Positions 46,600 to 57,800 of a DNA stretch of 64,000 nucleotides are shown here, piece after piece. The notes below the pieces were generated by a model. That model did not search any database. It worked only from the letters and a program-made list of their open reading frames with translations, and had not been told where the DNA came from. The translations under genes and the position numbers were made by a program. How positions within the stretch are numbered: the stretch's first letter is position 1; each line of letters begins with the position of its first letter. Location: contig MNCI01036301.1 of NCBI GenBank assembly GCA_015680685.1, forward strand, positions 136,089-200,088, given 5' to 3'. Source of the DNA: Gnetum montanum. Lineage: Eukaryota; Streptophyta; Gnetopsida; Gnetales; Gnetaceae.

Positions 46600-46612
46600 A
46601 GTCATGGGGGTA
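46600..46612 (+). other. Polypurine tract of element D
   Basis: AGTCATGGGGGTA immediately before the 3' LTR, preceded by CTCGAGGACGAGTTTTCATT. Confidence 0.75.
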
Positions 46613-47482
46613 TGATGAGTTATGAATTTGCTGACAGTTGCGATATCGCACCCACGATAACACACCCATGATATCGCATTTGCGGTATCACAGCTAATGC
46701 GATATCGCAGCCTAGCTGCGATATCACATACGCAATATCGCAGCCTATCTCCTCATCTATAAATAAGAGGTAGATAGATCCAATAAGTTAGTTTTAGAGT
46801 CAGCTAGTTTGTAGTGTTTTCATTTCTTTCTCTCAACCCTTTTCCTATCTGTGTATGCTCGCAGTGTGGTGAATGTAATTGTACGACATCCTTTATTCGA
46901 GTGTGACGTACTTGGACATGCACATGACTGACAATAAAGATCGAGATTACTTCATCATTGCAGCATTCACTTAGTTTAATCATTTAATTAATTTTTATTT
47001 ACTAATTTCTTAGTTAATCTCTTCTCACCCTTAAACTCATGTTAAAATACAAAATAAGTACGACTTGAATACGAGCACTTAAGTGTGACTACTTGGTAAC
47101 CCAGTAGCGTACCTAGGATCTACGCTTGGTAATCCCAGTAGTAGTCGTGCACAAAGTCCAAGGTGTGTATGGATAACCAAGGAATGGATGCTCATCGCAC
47201 TTAGGCTAGTTTAGATTCTCTCACCCTTCCCTCCTAGCTTAGTTAATATTACTTTCCATTGCCTTTAGGAGTAGCATTAGATTAGAAACCCATCATACAC
47301 CTCACTCTAGACTAAACCATACGTGATAAAGCTAATACTAGTCCAGGTGGGAAGACAACGAACTGTGACCTAAGGCTAACTGTCTAGATGCCACAACTAG
47401 TCTATCTGCCGAGTTCGACTAGATCACATGTGTAACGCTCGTATTCATATGGTTGAGTGTAGGGGTACCTCGCCACTCATCA
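46613..47482 (+). repeat. 3' LTR of element D
   Basis: 870 bp, TGATGAGT to ACTCATCA. Aligns along its full length with 40,745-41,630, including the GATATC-type repeats, TATA (about 46,757-46,771) and AATAAAGATC; an indel of about 16 bp lies in U3. Confidence 0.9.
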
Positions 47483-47487
47483 GTTAC

Positions 47488-48570
47488 CTTATTCACAAGG
47501 TAATTTCAAATAACTTCACTAACAATCATGTTATCCAAGTAGGGCTTATTCTTAATTATAGGAATAATACTAGCACTAATGACAACAATTACAAGAATGG
47601 GCATTATCACCACCAAGGAAACAATATTTATGTAGGTAACTTGATCCCTATGGATACTATGTACAATGTCTAATCTCTCTTGAGAATGCTTTTGTCCATA
47701 CTTCCTCTCATTACTATCCAACAAAGTACCATAAACCCACTACCTCATGCATGAATCTAAATTCTCACATAGCCCAACCAGCAACTAGTTCCTTATACTA
47801 AGCTCCCAATCCATTGTTGTTAATATTGCCAGCAATCATGCAAGGAGGATTGCCAATAAAACCATGAAAAAAGAGTGCTACTAGGGTAGTCACCACACAA
47901 GAGAATATTATAACAAGTGAACCAAGATCCAAGAAATGTTCCTTCTTCATGGCAAGCCTAGAAAAGGTTTGAAGCATAAGGACTTCATCTAACTCTATCT
48001 CATCCACACACAGTCCTTAGGAAAACACTATGCTTACAACATTTGCAAAGAATAATTTAATTACTATCATGCTCACACAAACTATAATGTATTGAATCAA
48101 AGAAGGAGCACTTCCCAAGGAGAAAACACATCCTAGAAGTCCCTTAGTTTATCTCCAAATCATAGGATAAAAACCATCCAAAGCTCTATGAGATTTTAGG
48201 TCAATAGTGAACCTTATCTTACTAGACATGTATAAGGCATAGAATCTCCCTTACCTAAAAAAGAGTAACATTCAATTTGAGCTAGAAGATCAGTTAATTG
48301 TTGTTTCACTTGGACAAGTGGAAGATGTAATCACTACAATAAGTGGTGGATCCTATCTTGCCGATTTTCTTGTCATACCTGTGGGGAAGAATAAAGGGGA
48401 ATTTCCTATAATCATGGGAAAAGCATGGCTTATCATTGTGAATGTTATGATCAGAATTAAAGACTTGTCCTTGGAAATTTCCAAGGAGGATGAAGCTAGA
48501 ATTGTTCAAAGACACAAAGTTCCATGTATCACATACAATGATAATATGTGCAATTGTGTGTAGAAAATTT
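47488..48570 (+). pseudogene. gag tail and protease of element C (broken)
   Basis: Resumes directly after the second GTTAC: a His/Asn-rich gag tail (to about 48,150, e.g. NGHYHHQGNNIYVGN), then the protease with DFRSIVNLILLDMYKA at about 48,190-48,240 (Gly of the active site lost), LPYLKKSNIQFELEDQLIV and DFLVIPVGKNKGEFPIIMGK in an open stretch 48,318-48,563. Stops break it. Confidence 0.65.
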
Positions 48571-48779
48571 GGACAGTAAAACACAATGCCATCATAGCAT
48601 GTAAGAGATGTGTTAAAGACATGTGTACAACAATGTTTGTATGTAGTAGCCACTCAAGAAGAAGGCATTCAGTGGCTAATCATTGAAGGAGAATTAGAGT
48701 CTAACATATTCATGGAACTATTGGAAAAGATTACAAGTGCCTATGTTAAAGAAACAGATAAGTTAGAATAATTACAAAG

Positions 48780-50345
48780 GCAACCTCCTTACACTAAATC
48801 ATAATAGGAGGAAGACACTGAATGGGGATAACAAGAGATTCCAAAAAGATATGAACTAGAACCACTAGAACTAAAAGCCCTACCAAATACACTTAAATAT
48901 GCTTTCCTAAACAATAAAAAACCAGTAATCGTAAATGGTGATTTTGATAAAGAACAAAAGAGAAAATTATTAAAAGTAATGAACAAATGGTCAATTGCAT
49001 TCGCATGTTCCTATGATGAGATCACTAACATTGATCCATGTATCTGTAAATATTGAATCTACATAGATCCAGTCATGAAAGCACACCACTAACCTCAAAG
49101 AAGATGGAATCCTAGACTTAAATAAGTTATCAAACAAGAGTTAGAGAAACTATTAAAGGTAGGGTTCATCTATCAAATTTCAGATAGTGAATGGATTAGC
49201 CCATTATCCATTTTTGCAAAGAAAGGTGGCATGGAGGGCTTGTACTTAATTTTAGCTATTGAACATGATGACATTCAAGGACCATTTTCCTTTGCCATTT
49301 TTTACCAAGTCTTGGACACCATTGCGGGATATTCATATTATAGATTCCTGGATGGATACAATGGATATAATCAAATTTGTATTATGCTAGAAGATAAGGA
49401 GAATACAATGTTTACTAGTCCATGGAGAACATTTGCATACAGGAAAATGGACTTTGGCCTATGTAATGCTCTTGCCATCTTTTAGCAACTTGTACCTATC
49501 ATCTTTTAGAAATAGATTGACAACAAAGTTTAAGTATTTATGGATGATTTTTTCACATATGGGCTTAACTTCAAACAAGCCTTGGAATTCTTAGAGAAAG
49601 CTTTGAAAATATGTGTTAAAATTAATTTAAAGCTTAATTGACAAAAAATCCACTTAATGGTTCAAGATGACATAGTTCTAGGACATAAGGTATCTCATAG
49701 AGGAATCAAGGTAGATCTAGAAAAGATCAGAGTCATTCAAAACATCATTCAAATGTCAGAAACCATCAAATACATTAGATCATTTCTTAGTCACAAAGGA
49801 TACTATAGGAGATTCATTCAAAATTTCTAAATGATTGTAAAACTGCTTATTAAATTGACAAAGAAAGATACATAATTTTAATGGCCAAAATAATGTGAGA
49901 AAGCATTTGATACCATTAAATAGAAATTGATTAAAAAACTAATACTCTAAGCTTTGAACTAGTCTAAGAATTTTCACATTATGATAGATGCTTCTAACTA
50001 TGCAATGAAAGTAGTGTTAACTCAACTTGATGACCATAAACAACCTTATTATATACACTATATTAGTTGAAGCATAACTAGGGCATAACTCAATTATACT
50101 ACCATAGATAAAGAGCTTATGATTCTGGTATATACACTTGCAAAATATTGATATGATGTGCTTGGGGTACATCATCTATGTCCATATTGACCATAGTGCC
50201 ATCAAATTTTAATGAATAAATGACTAGCAAGTCTAAGAGTGATAAGATGGCTTGTCATTTTACAAGAATTTGAAATTACAATGATTGATAGGAAAGGAAA
50301 TAACAATGTTGTTGCTAATTACCTATAAAAGCTAAGATGGGAACC
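48780..50345 (+). pseudogene. Reverse transcriptase and RNase H of element C (broken, FMDD kept)
   Basis: RT: VGFIYQISDSEWISP lead-in, then FLDGYNGYNQICIMLED, FAYRKMDFGLCNALAIF and the active site VFMDDFFTYG at about 49,531-49,560 with both aspartates. RNase H about 49,980-50,340: MIDASNYAMKVVLTQLDD, LNYTTIDKELMILVYTL, RKGNNNVVANYL. Several stops. It keeps more catalytic residues than A or B. Confidence 0.75.
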
Positions 50346-51090
50346 TAAATAAAATGAAGAACCACTATCACAATAATTTATTGATGAAAATTTATTCAAA
50401 AAGACAACAATGTTGCAAATTCAATAGAGAAGTCATGGATTATTGCTTACATGACAAATATTACCATACAAGAGCTTCATGTTGAATGGAATAAGAAATT
50501 AAAATGAATAGTTCCTCTATAGGGTAAAAAGATGTATGAAAATTAAGGAAAATCAACATTTTCATTAAGATGGTATGTACTAGAAGAAAGTCAACAAAGA
50601 GTCCTAAAGAATGTACATGAATGATCATGTGATGGTCATTATGTAGGATGACAAACAACACTAACATTGATGATGGTATGTTGCTTTTGGCATACCATAT
50701 TCAAGGATACATACCAATTTACAAAATCTTATGAGAGATGCCAAAATAATGGAGAATTGACTATTAGAAACGAAGGACTGCCACAATGGATACAACCATT
50801 GAAAGCCTTTGTTAATTATGTAATTAACTTTATGGGGCCCATCACATAGTTGTCAAATGGAAAGTCATATATTATAATGACTATTCATTATTGCACCAAG
50901 TAAGAAAAAGCAGTTGTAGTCAAAGATTACATAGCCACAATAGTTGCAAAATTCTTTCAATAACATGTTGTGAATAGATTTGGAGTATCATGTATGCTAA
51001 TATCAGATAACATGACTTATTTAACTAGAGCTACATTTAAGAAGCTAATGCAACAACTTGACGTCAACCACAACTACACCACATCAATTT
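50346..51090 (+). pseudogene. Integrase of element C (truncated)
   Basis: The HHCC-like region is decayed; the core has NFMGPIT, SYIIMTIHYCTK (His in place of the first catalytic Asp), AVVVKDYIATIV, NRFGVSCMLISDN with the second Asp, and KKLMQQLDVNHNYTTS. It ends abruptly at about 51,090 and lacks the Glu region and C-terminal domain still seen in F; the spacer follows. Confidence 0.7.
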
Positions 51091-51569
51091 ACCTTGTTCA
51101 AACTCTATCTTTTACACAACTTTGATGACAAATTCTTACATTTTGAGCATCACCTATGATCAAGAATCCTTTTGACATTCTTTGTGCCTTCCAAACTATT
51201 TAATTTTTTCATAAAAAATTACACAAAATATTGAAAAACTCAAGGGTGATATTGTAGATGTGTTGTATTAGCCCTTGTGATATTGCATCCATGATGTCAT
51301 ATCTATGATGTATCATTAACAAAAATATATATATCCACATGAGGTATTAGAGATTTTTTTCATTATCTTAATTCACATGTAGGGAATTCATGCTATTTTT
51401 TTGACCTCCAAGCTTTATATAGCCATATCTTCTCACTACAACTTCGATTTGAGTCATTCTTGTTGTCTTTCACTCATAAAGTGATCAACTTAGTTATGTT
51501 AGAGAGTACTACACATAGTTTGTATGAATTGCATCAAATTTTTCTAATGCCTAAAATAACAATGTAAAG
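51091..51569 (+). other. Spacer of element C
   Basis: Short spacer after truncated integrase. From about 51,460 it matches 30,905-31,021 of E. The PPT-like block is decayed (TTAGTTATGTTAGAGAG). Ends in GTAAAG|GTAAGA. Confidence 0.5.
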
Positions 51570-51922
51570 GTAAGAATAATAAAAATGATTATATTTTAAC
51601 CTAACAGATGCTAATAAACCGAACAATTCTTTTCAAATAACCATTCAAACACACTATAAATAAGAAATTAATGATTGTAATAGGTCATAAAGGATAAATT
51701 TGTTTGTAAACATTAGAAAATTCTTCGATTAAGGGTTTTTCTTGAAGAAGGATTTATCCAGGTCACAAATGTTTCTAACTCTATAATCCCAATTAGAACT
51801 AAAGTTGACATCAACGAATGATTTTGATTTGATCAAACCCAAGGACTCAAGGAAGGGTCATAAATTAGTAGATATTTTGTTTTGAAATGGTTCGATAATC
51901 TTAAAATTTTTCATGATTATAG
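51570..51922 (+). other. Putative intron before the third ORF of element C
   Basis: AAAG|GTAAGA, a full donor consensus, to CATGATTATAG|ATG, 353 bp. It aligns with both halves of the intron of E around the 2-kb insertion. Confidence 0.65.
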
Positions 51923-52930
51923 ATGCCTCCCAAGAAACTTAAAGTGGAAGGACCTTCACAACTAAGGAAGAAAATGCATAAGGGAAGAAGTAGAGGACAA
52001 ATAGAAGGAAAAAATTCACCTACGGAGCAAGAGGCCCAATCCTATAGCATTCATTAGTGCACACTTGTAATAGGGTAATTTGCACAGGCAGAAGTTGATG
52101 CATTGCTTGCTCCTGAGCAAGGACAATGTCTTACACTCTCCAATATGTGTCTTCAAGCCATTTTGGAAAAGTCCATCATGTCCACTATCATAGTGGAATT
52201 GAATTTTGGATAGTTTATGGAGTTTTCCCGTATTGAATTTGATGAAAAACTACAAGCCTCTTCTTTATGATCCACTATTTCAAGTAATGGTAAATGGTAC
52301 TTGGAAGAAGTGTACTAGTCCTAGAAGAATAAATACGATGATGCTACACTTAAAGTAGAGTGGATCATAGTGTCATATTCATTTGAAACAATAATCAAGA
52401 CACTAAATATTCTAAATGTTAGAGCCAACATTGCTTAAATATCTCCTAGGTCTCACATAGAGGCAAGAAAGTTATGGCTACAAAGGACCTATGGAACAAG
52501 TGAAAAAAAGTACAGTGGATTGTCCATGATTGAAAAAATTTACTTCAAGATTGAGACATACCAGTTATTTCCAATGAAGAGACTGAACAAAATTTCTACC
52601 TATGCTGCTAAAGAAAGGACCATCTTGATAGGGAAATTCTAGGCCAACATAGCTTATCTACTATTTTTGAAAATCCAAAGAAGATTCAAGGAAAAGAAGA
52701 TAGGAAAACTCACTTTGCCATTCCCTTGTCTCATTAGAAAAATTATGTTGACAAGAAGGAATTTTAAGCTACACTAATGATGTACCCCATAAAGCCTAAA
52801 ATGCCTCTTATGCTAAAGTCTCTAAACTAGTGTCACTAAAGAAAGATAAGGTGAAGAAGCCAATAGGCATTAAAGGAGCAATAGGTTCTACATTGGTAGG
52901 AAACATCCCAACTACAAAAATAATAGATTA
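51923..52930 (+). pseudogene. Third ORF of element C (broken, truncated)
   Basis: Starts MPPKKLKVEGPSQLRKKM with a Lys/Arg-rich leader, then GQCLTLSNMCLQAILEKS, NGKWYLEEVY, TIIKTLNILNVRANIA and ARKLWLQRTYGTSEKK. Order and motifs match D and E; the coiled-coil part beyond is lost where AT-rich repeats begin at about 52,935. Stops throughout. No named domain. Confidence 0.5.
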
Positions 52931-52934
52931 GTAA

Positions 52935-55260
52935 CACTAAATAATGTTTTGCCCATAATGCTAGAGAGAGAAATGTTAAATAAAATTTCATCTATAACAT
53001 TTCAAAGAAAGCCAATTTGTAAAGGTAAATAATATTTCAACAATAACACTAGCATATTTGCTCTAATCAATTTGTGTGGCTTCTATGTTTATGTTTTCTT
53101 ATTTCAATGTATAAGTAAGGATACAAGAATATGAATCAAAACAACATTCCATAAAAATTCAAAATATTTTATAACACTATTTTTTAGTATAAAATGGTAA
53201 TGCTAAATAACATTTCATTCATAACATTCAAGAGCCTATTTGTAAATATAAATAATATTTTATCAATAACACTAGAATATTTGCTCTAACCAATTTGTGG
53301 CTTTTCTATTTATGTCTTCTAATTGCAACGCATAATTAAGGATACTAAAGAGAGTATGCATAGAAACGACATTTCATGAAAATTCAAAATATTTTATTAC
53401 AAAAAAATTATTTAGCATTACCAATATATTTCTGTGTTATCAATTATAGATCAATAATGCTGAATAATATTTTGTTCATAACACTACATGGAGAGCTTAT
53501 TGGTAGAGCTAAATAATATTTTGTTCATAATGCTATAGGAAGAAACACTCAATAAGATTTTATCCATAACATTTTAAAGAGAACTATTTGTAAATATAAA
53601 TAATATTTCATTAATAACACTAGCATATTTACTTCAACTAATTTATGTGGCTTTTGTCTTCTTATTGCAATGCATAATGAAGGATACGAGAGTATGTATT
53701 CCATGAAAATTCACACAAGATTTAGTACCAAACTTGAAATTAGTTATCCTTCTCATTGTACAATCATAATGATCTAACCAAAATTATTATAGAATAAATA
53801 GAATTTGGTAAAATGGTAAATTAATAATTTTAAGTTACCATTTTACCAACTTCATTTTTAATATTATTTAATATTACCTTACTTGATGAGCTCTCCTTAT
53901 AGTGTTGTGGATAAAATATTATGTAGCATTACTAATACACTAAATAATATCTTGTGTTACAAACTATTTTGAATTTTCACTAATGTTAGTTCCATACATA
54001 CTACCCTACCCTTCCTTGTTGATTGCAATAGATCATTTTTAATACAATAGATAAAATTTTGACTTTATTTTTGTTATGGATAAAATATTATTTAGCATTA
54101 CAAATATGCTAAATAATATTTTGTGTTACAAAAAATTTAAAATTTTTATGTAATGTTATTTTCATACATACTCTTGTACCATTCCATATGTATTGTAATA
54201 AGAAGACATAAACAGAGAAGCCACAAATTAGTTGGAGCAAATATGGTAGTGTTATTAATGAAATATTATTTACCTTTACAAATAGGCTCTCCTTGGATGA
54301 AATTTTATTTAACATTTGTCCCTTTACTGTTATGAAAAAAAATATTATTTAGTGTTATTGATAAGCTATTCCTATTGTGTTATGTGCAAAATATTATTTG
54401 GCATGATTGGTAATCCTAAATAATATTTTGTATTACAAAATATTTTCAATTTTCATGAAACATTGTTTCCATACATATTCTGTACTCTTCCTTGTGCATT
54501 GCAATAAGAAGACATATGAATGAGTTAAACACTTTGAACCCTTGCATGTGAAAGCATAGAGAACACACTCTTTATGTGATTTGATGAAGTTTTAGGCTTG
54601 TAGCTTAAGAAAATTAGGTGGTAACCTGTAAGGATGAAACTAAGAAATTAAACTTGGTGCTCAAAATCACTGTGTTGTTTTTTTAGTGTGCCTATTTGTT
54701 TTTTAATCTTTCAAAGTGCGTTTTATGTACAGATAAGCTACACAAATTGATTGGAGCAAATATGAATGTTCTATACTGAGGCTTTTCTTAAAAGGTTATG
54801 GTTTAAATCTTATTTAGTGTCTCTCCTTGTAGCATTATGGATAAAATATTGTTTAGCATTACAAATCTATGATAGGTATGGCTAAATAATGTTTTTTTTC
54901 ATAATATTTTGAATTTTTCATGGAATGTTGTTTCCATACATACTCCTTGTAGAGAAGAAATAAAAGGAACAGAGAAACCACACAAATTAGTTGGAGCAAA
55001 ACAAATACGCTATTGTTATTAATGAAATATTATTTACCTTTACAAATAAGATCTTCTTGAAATGTTAGGGATGAAATCTTATTTAGCGCTTCTCCTTTAG
55101 CGTTATGGATAGAATATTATTTAGTGTTATTAATAAGCTATCCTTGTAGTATTATGACAAAATATTATTTAGTGTTATTAATCTATTGGTAATGCTAAAT
55201 AATATCCTATGTTACAAAATATTTTGAATTTTATTGTAACGTTATTTCCATACATACTCT
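52935..55260. repeat. AT-rich sub-repeats in two opposite arrays around a hairpin (foldback-like)
   Basis: Left array (about 52,935-53,735) and right array (about 53,885-55,260) consist of the same units in opposite orientations. The anchor block GTCTTCTTATTGCAATGCA, or its complement, recurs near 53,090-53,110, 53,330 and 53,650 (left) and near 54,010, 54,190 and 54,490 (right). Within units a shorter motif of about 45-50 bp (ATGGATAAAATATTATTTAG type) repeats. At the centre is a perfect 15-bp inverted repeat (53,805-53,819 and 53,835-53,849). No coding sequence. Confidence 0.65.
53805..53849. repeat. 15-bp perfect hairpin at the centre of the opposed arrays
   Basis: TTGGTAAAATGGTAA and TTACCATTTTACCAA, separated by 15 bp, lie midway between the two arrays. 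Confidence 0.85.
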
Positions 55261-55261
55261 C

Positions 55262-55348
55262 ATAACTATTGATGCATAAATTTTGGTCACACAACAACAT
55301 CCATGAAAACTCATTTAAAGAGACTATTGCATAGGGTGCCTTTTGTAT
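55262..55348. repeat. End fragment of the solo-LTR-like family
   Basis: Matches, in reverse complement, the end of the insertion at about 33,100-33,181: GCATAAATTTTGGTCACA and AGAGACTATTGCATAGG are the conserved blocks. It abuts the 16-bp array. Confidence 0.55.
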
Positions 55349-55487
55349 GGGTACTTAAAATTCTGGGGTATTTAACATTTTAGGGGTACTTAAAATTTTG
55401 GGATACCTAAAATTTTTTGGGTACTTAAAATTTTATGGTACTTAAAATTTTGTAATACTTAAAGTTTTAGGGGTATTTAAAATTTTA
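55349..55487. repeat. 16-bp degenerate tandem array at the 3' end of PLE copy 1
   Basis: About eight units of GGGTACTTAAAATTTT with variation. On the minus strand it lies downstream of PLE copy 1. The same array lies at the 3' end of copy 2 (59,526-59,776), and one unit starts the 3' fragment at 59,187. Confidence 0.85.
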
Positions 55488-55899
55488 CTTTGATCTTATG
55501 GAGCTAAAGAAAAAATGGAAGGGCAAAAAGAAAAGGGTCAAGAAGGCATAAGAAATAAATTTGGATAAGGCACAAATAGACATAAGAGTAATTTTGCTAC
55601 ATAAAATGTTTTTAGGGAGTCTCACCCCTCTTCAGTATGTTTCAATAGCAATGCTGAAATGTGCAACGAGCAAAAAGTGCTGGATGAGAATATATAGTAT
55701 CCCATCTTATGTAATAATTAAAGCCCACTACTTTTCTAAATTTAGAGTAAACCCCACTCATTCTGGCCAAGATGGGGATGGGACATTGCACTTAAATTTA
55801 TTTTTGACAAGGAAAGAATGAAGTTTTCTTGGATTCTTTCAATAGATGATTCCATCTAGAATGACATTTTGGAGACTCAGATCTTTTTGGTGGAGTTGA

Positions 55900-57800
55900 G
55901 TAAGTATAGGATATAGGAGCACCATCACAGTAAAGGATTTAGTGAAAAGACTAAAATCCAATTTGAAGACAAGAGGGGTCCATCTCCTAGTGCAAACATC
56001 ATGGTGTTGATGAAGTTATTTAAGAAGATGTCACTTGGAGGAGGTAGGGATAGGGTTGAAGTAATGGACCAAGAAGCATGAAGGATATCCTCAAGCACAA
56101 AGTCACTGATAGAGTTGTAGTTGAATCTACTGTAGATCACTAAGGCAAGATTCCCTAATGAAGTATCTTTTAAGCTCAACAATAATAAAGGCTTTCTTCT
56201 GATGGTGTGGGTGCTAAGAGGAGGAAGGGATGTACTGATAAGCATTCCAATATTTTTGGTAATACTTAGTAGATAGAATACCAGTGTTGACAAAGTTATA
56301 ACCTTTGAAGAAGGATACATCTGAAATGTTAGCTAAGGTGCTAGATATAGAGGGACTACTCTTGATGGTGTGATAGAAAGAACCATACTAATCAAGCAGC
56401 TAGAAGAGGAAATCTTGTGAAATGCTCTAAATTCCAAAGGCATCATCAATGTACTTTTTGTAATACAAAAGGTGATAGAAGCCTAGACTAGAAAAAATAC
56501 ATTTCTTTAAGTAACATAGAAATAGGCAAGCATAGACAACAGCAAAGTTGCTAACCATGGTGGTGCCTTAGATTTGTTTGTAGAAGATCCTATTGAACTC
56601 CAAGAAATGTTCTTGAAGGATCAAAGAGGTAAGCTCCATGATGGCATTGATGTAAAAGACCTACAAATCAAAAGGATTAGCATAAAAATATGACTCAACC
56701 ATAGTTTAGAGAGTAGTGAGACCATGATCCATGGGAATGCTAAAATAGAGAGATTCTACATCAAAAGGTAAAAGAAACACACTTTGAGGTAGAACTCTAG
56801 AGTGAAGGTTAGGGATCAAGGCTAAAGAGTTTAGCAAATGGTATGGTTGAGAACAGAGGATGGGGAAAAGCATGTAATAAAGTATATGGGAGGTAGGTTC
56901 TAGTAAATAGTATGTATAGGAGTGGATAGGATGACCAACCAAAATAGGTTTATGGATTTTAGAAATTAGGTAGAAAGTATAAGGCTTTAAAGCTGGGATT
57001 TTCAAGAAGGGGTCCTTAAAATTAGAAAAAACCTAGGAAAGCAATTGATTATAGAGAAAAGTCGACAGTGAAGAACTTCCCATGGGATGATGTCTACCTA
57101 TTGGTAGACATCTAGATATGATAATTGTTTGATGGCCTCTTGATAATACCAAGAAGAGTCAAGAATGCAGATACTCAGATTTTTGTTAGTAGGATGAATC
57201 ACAATGCTCTAATCCTTTTGGATTTTATGGAGAACTCTAAGGAGATGTCGAGGTAGTGATGGCTTGCAAGTAAAATCAGAGGAGGAAAGAGCAACTTTGA
57301 GAGATAAGAGATAATCAAGAATAGATGTCTTTAGGTTTTGGTTGAAAATACTGATGGGCAAGTTCAAATTAATCTAGAGGAGTATCTTCATTTTAGCAAG
57401 ATGAGTTGCTTCTAGGAAAGGTTAAGAAGACTAGTTCATCTCTATTAGTTTGTTTTTGAAAAAATTATGAAGTTGAAGAAGTTTAGTGAAAGTAGTGAAT
57501 TTCTTCAGAATCATGCTACAATCCATGGGAGGAGGGTAACTAATGAATATTAGGCCAAAACCTAGAACTTTGATTTCATTAGAAGAAAGAGATCAAGATG
57601 AAAAGTTATGAATAGGAATGTTAGAAATGTGATTTTCTACCTTTCAAATAGTCTTACACATGAAGATAAGGTAGGCATAACAGTTGTGGGAGATGGTAGG
57701 AAGCTAGAAGTTCAACCGTGCTTGAGAGGATAATTTTTGAACTTTCTTCGAGAAGAAGTCTGGCCCAATGTTCTTGGCTATGGCACAAATGGTGTAGAGT
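55900..57800 (-). pseudogene. PLE reverse transcriptase, copy 1 (broken)
   Basis: Motifs in order on minus: LISKIHKPILVGHPIHS (about 56,965-56,915), FDVESLYFSIPMDHGLTTL (about 56,780-56,709), GTTMVSNFAVVYACLF (about 56,568-56,520), active site KKYIDDAFGI with YIDD at 56,453-56,442, then YQKYWNAYQYIP and HPHHQKKAFI. PKIHKP, DV-SLY-SIP and Y(I/V)DD with the downstream HP-H box are the PLE type of RT, distinct from LTR and LINE types. Stops and frame changes throughout; the best open stretch is 57,005-56,706. Confidence 0.75.

Larger units (their letters stand above)
40745..47482 (+). mobile_element. Element D: complete non-autonomous LTR retrotransposon with gag and third ORF but no pol
   Basis: 6,738 bp. 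5' LTR 40,745-41,630 and 3' LTR 46,613-47,482, each TGATGAGT...ACTCATCA. 5-bp target duplication GTTAC at 40,740-40,744 and 47,483-47,487. tRNA-Asp-like primer site at 41,631-41,650, gag 41,775-43,623, spacer, intron 45,420-45,661, third ORF 45,662-46,336, PPT 46,600-46,612. No protease, RT, RNase H or integrase is present. The LTRs have diverged visibly, with an indel and many transitions, so the insertion is not recent but is the youngest well-dated event here. Confidence 0.9.
37925..52930 (+). mobile_element. Element C: Ty3/gypsy (Athila/Tat-like), split by element D, 3' LTR missing
   Basis: LTR 37,925-38,778; gag 38,863-40,739; interrupted by element D between the GTTAC copies at 40,740-40,744 and 47,483-47,487; gag tail and pol 47,488-51,090; spacer to 51,569; intron 51,570-51,922; third ORF from 51,923. 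The 3' end is lost in AT-rich repeats near 52,940. All frames are broken, but RT keeps FMDD. Confidence 0.75.

Noticed and set aside
55561-55821. Plus-strand 86-codon frame
   Set aside because: It is antisense to the 3' end of PLE copy 1 and decays in the parallel copy.
55770-56000. GIY-YIG endonuclease at the C-terminus of PLE copy 1
   Set aside because: Looked for in both copies; no GIY or YIG motif or the expected Arg/Glu pattern could be read.
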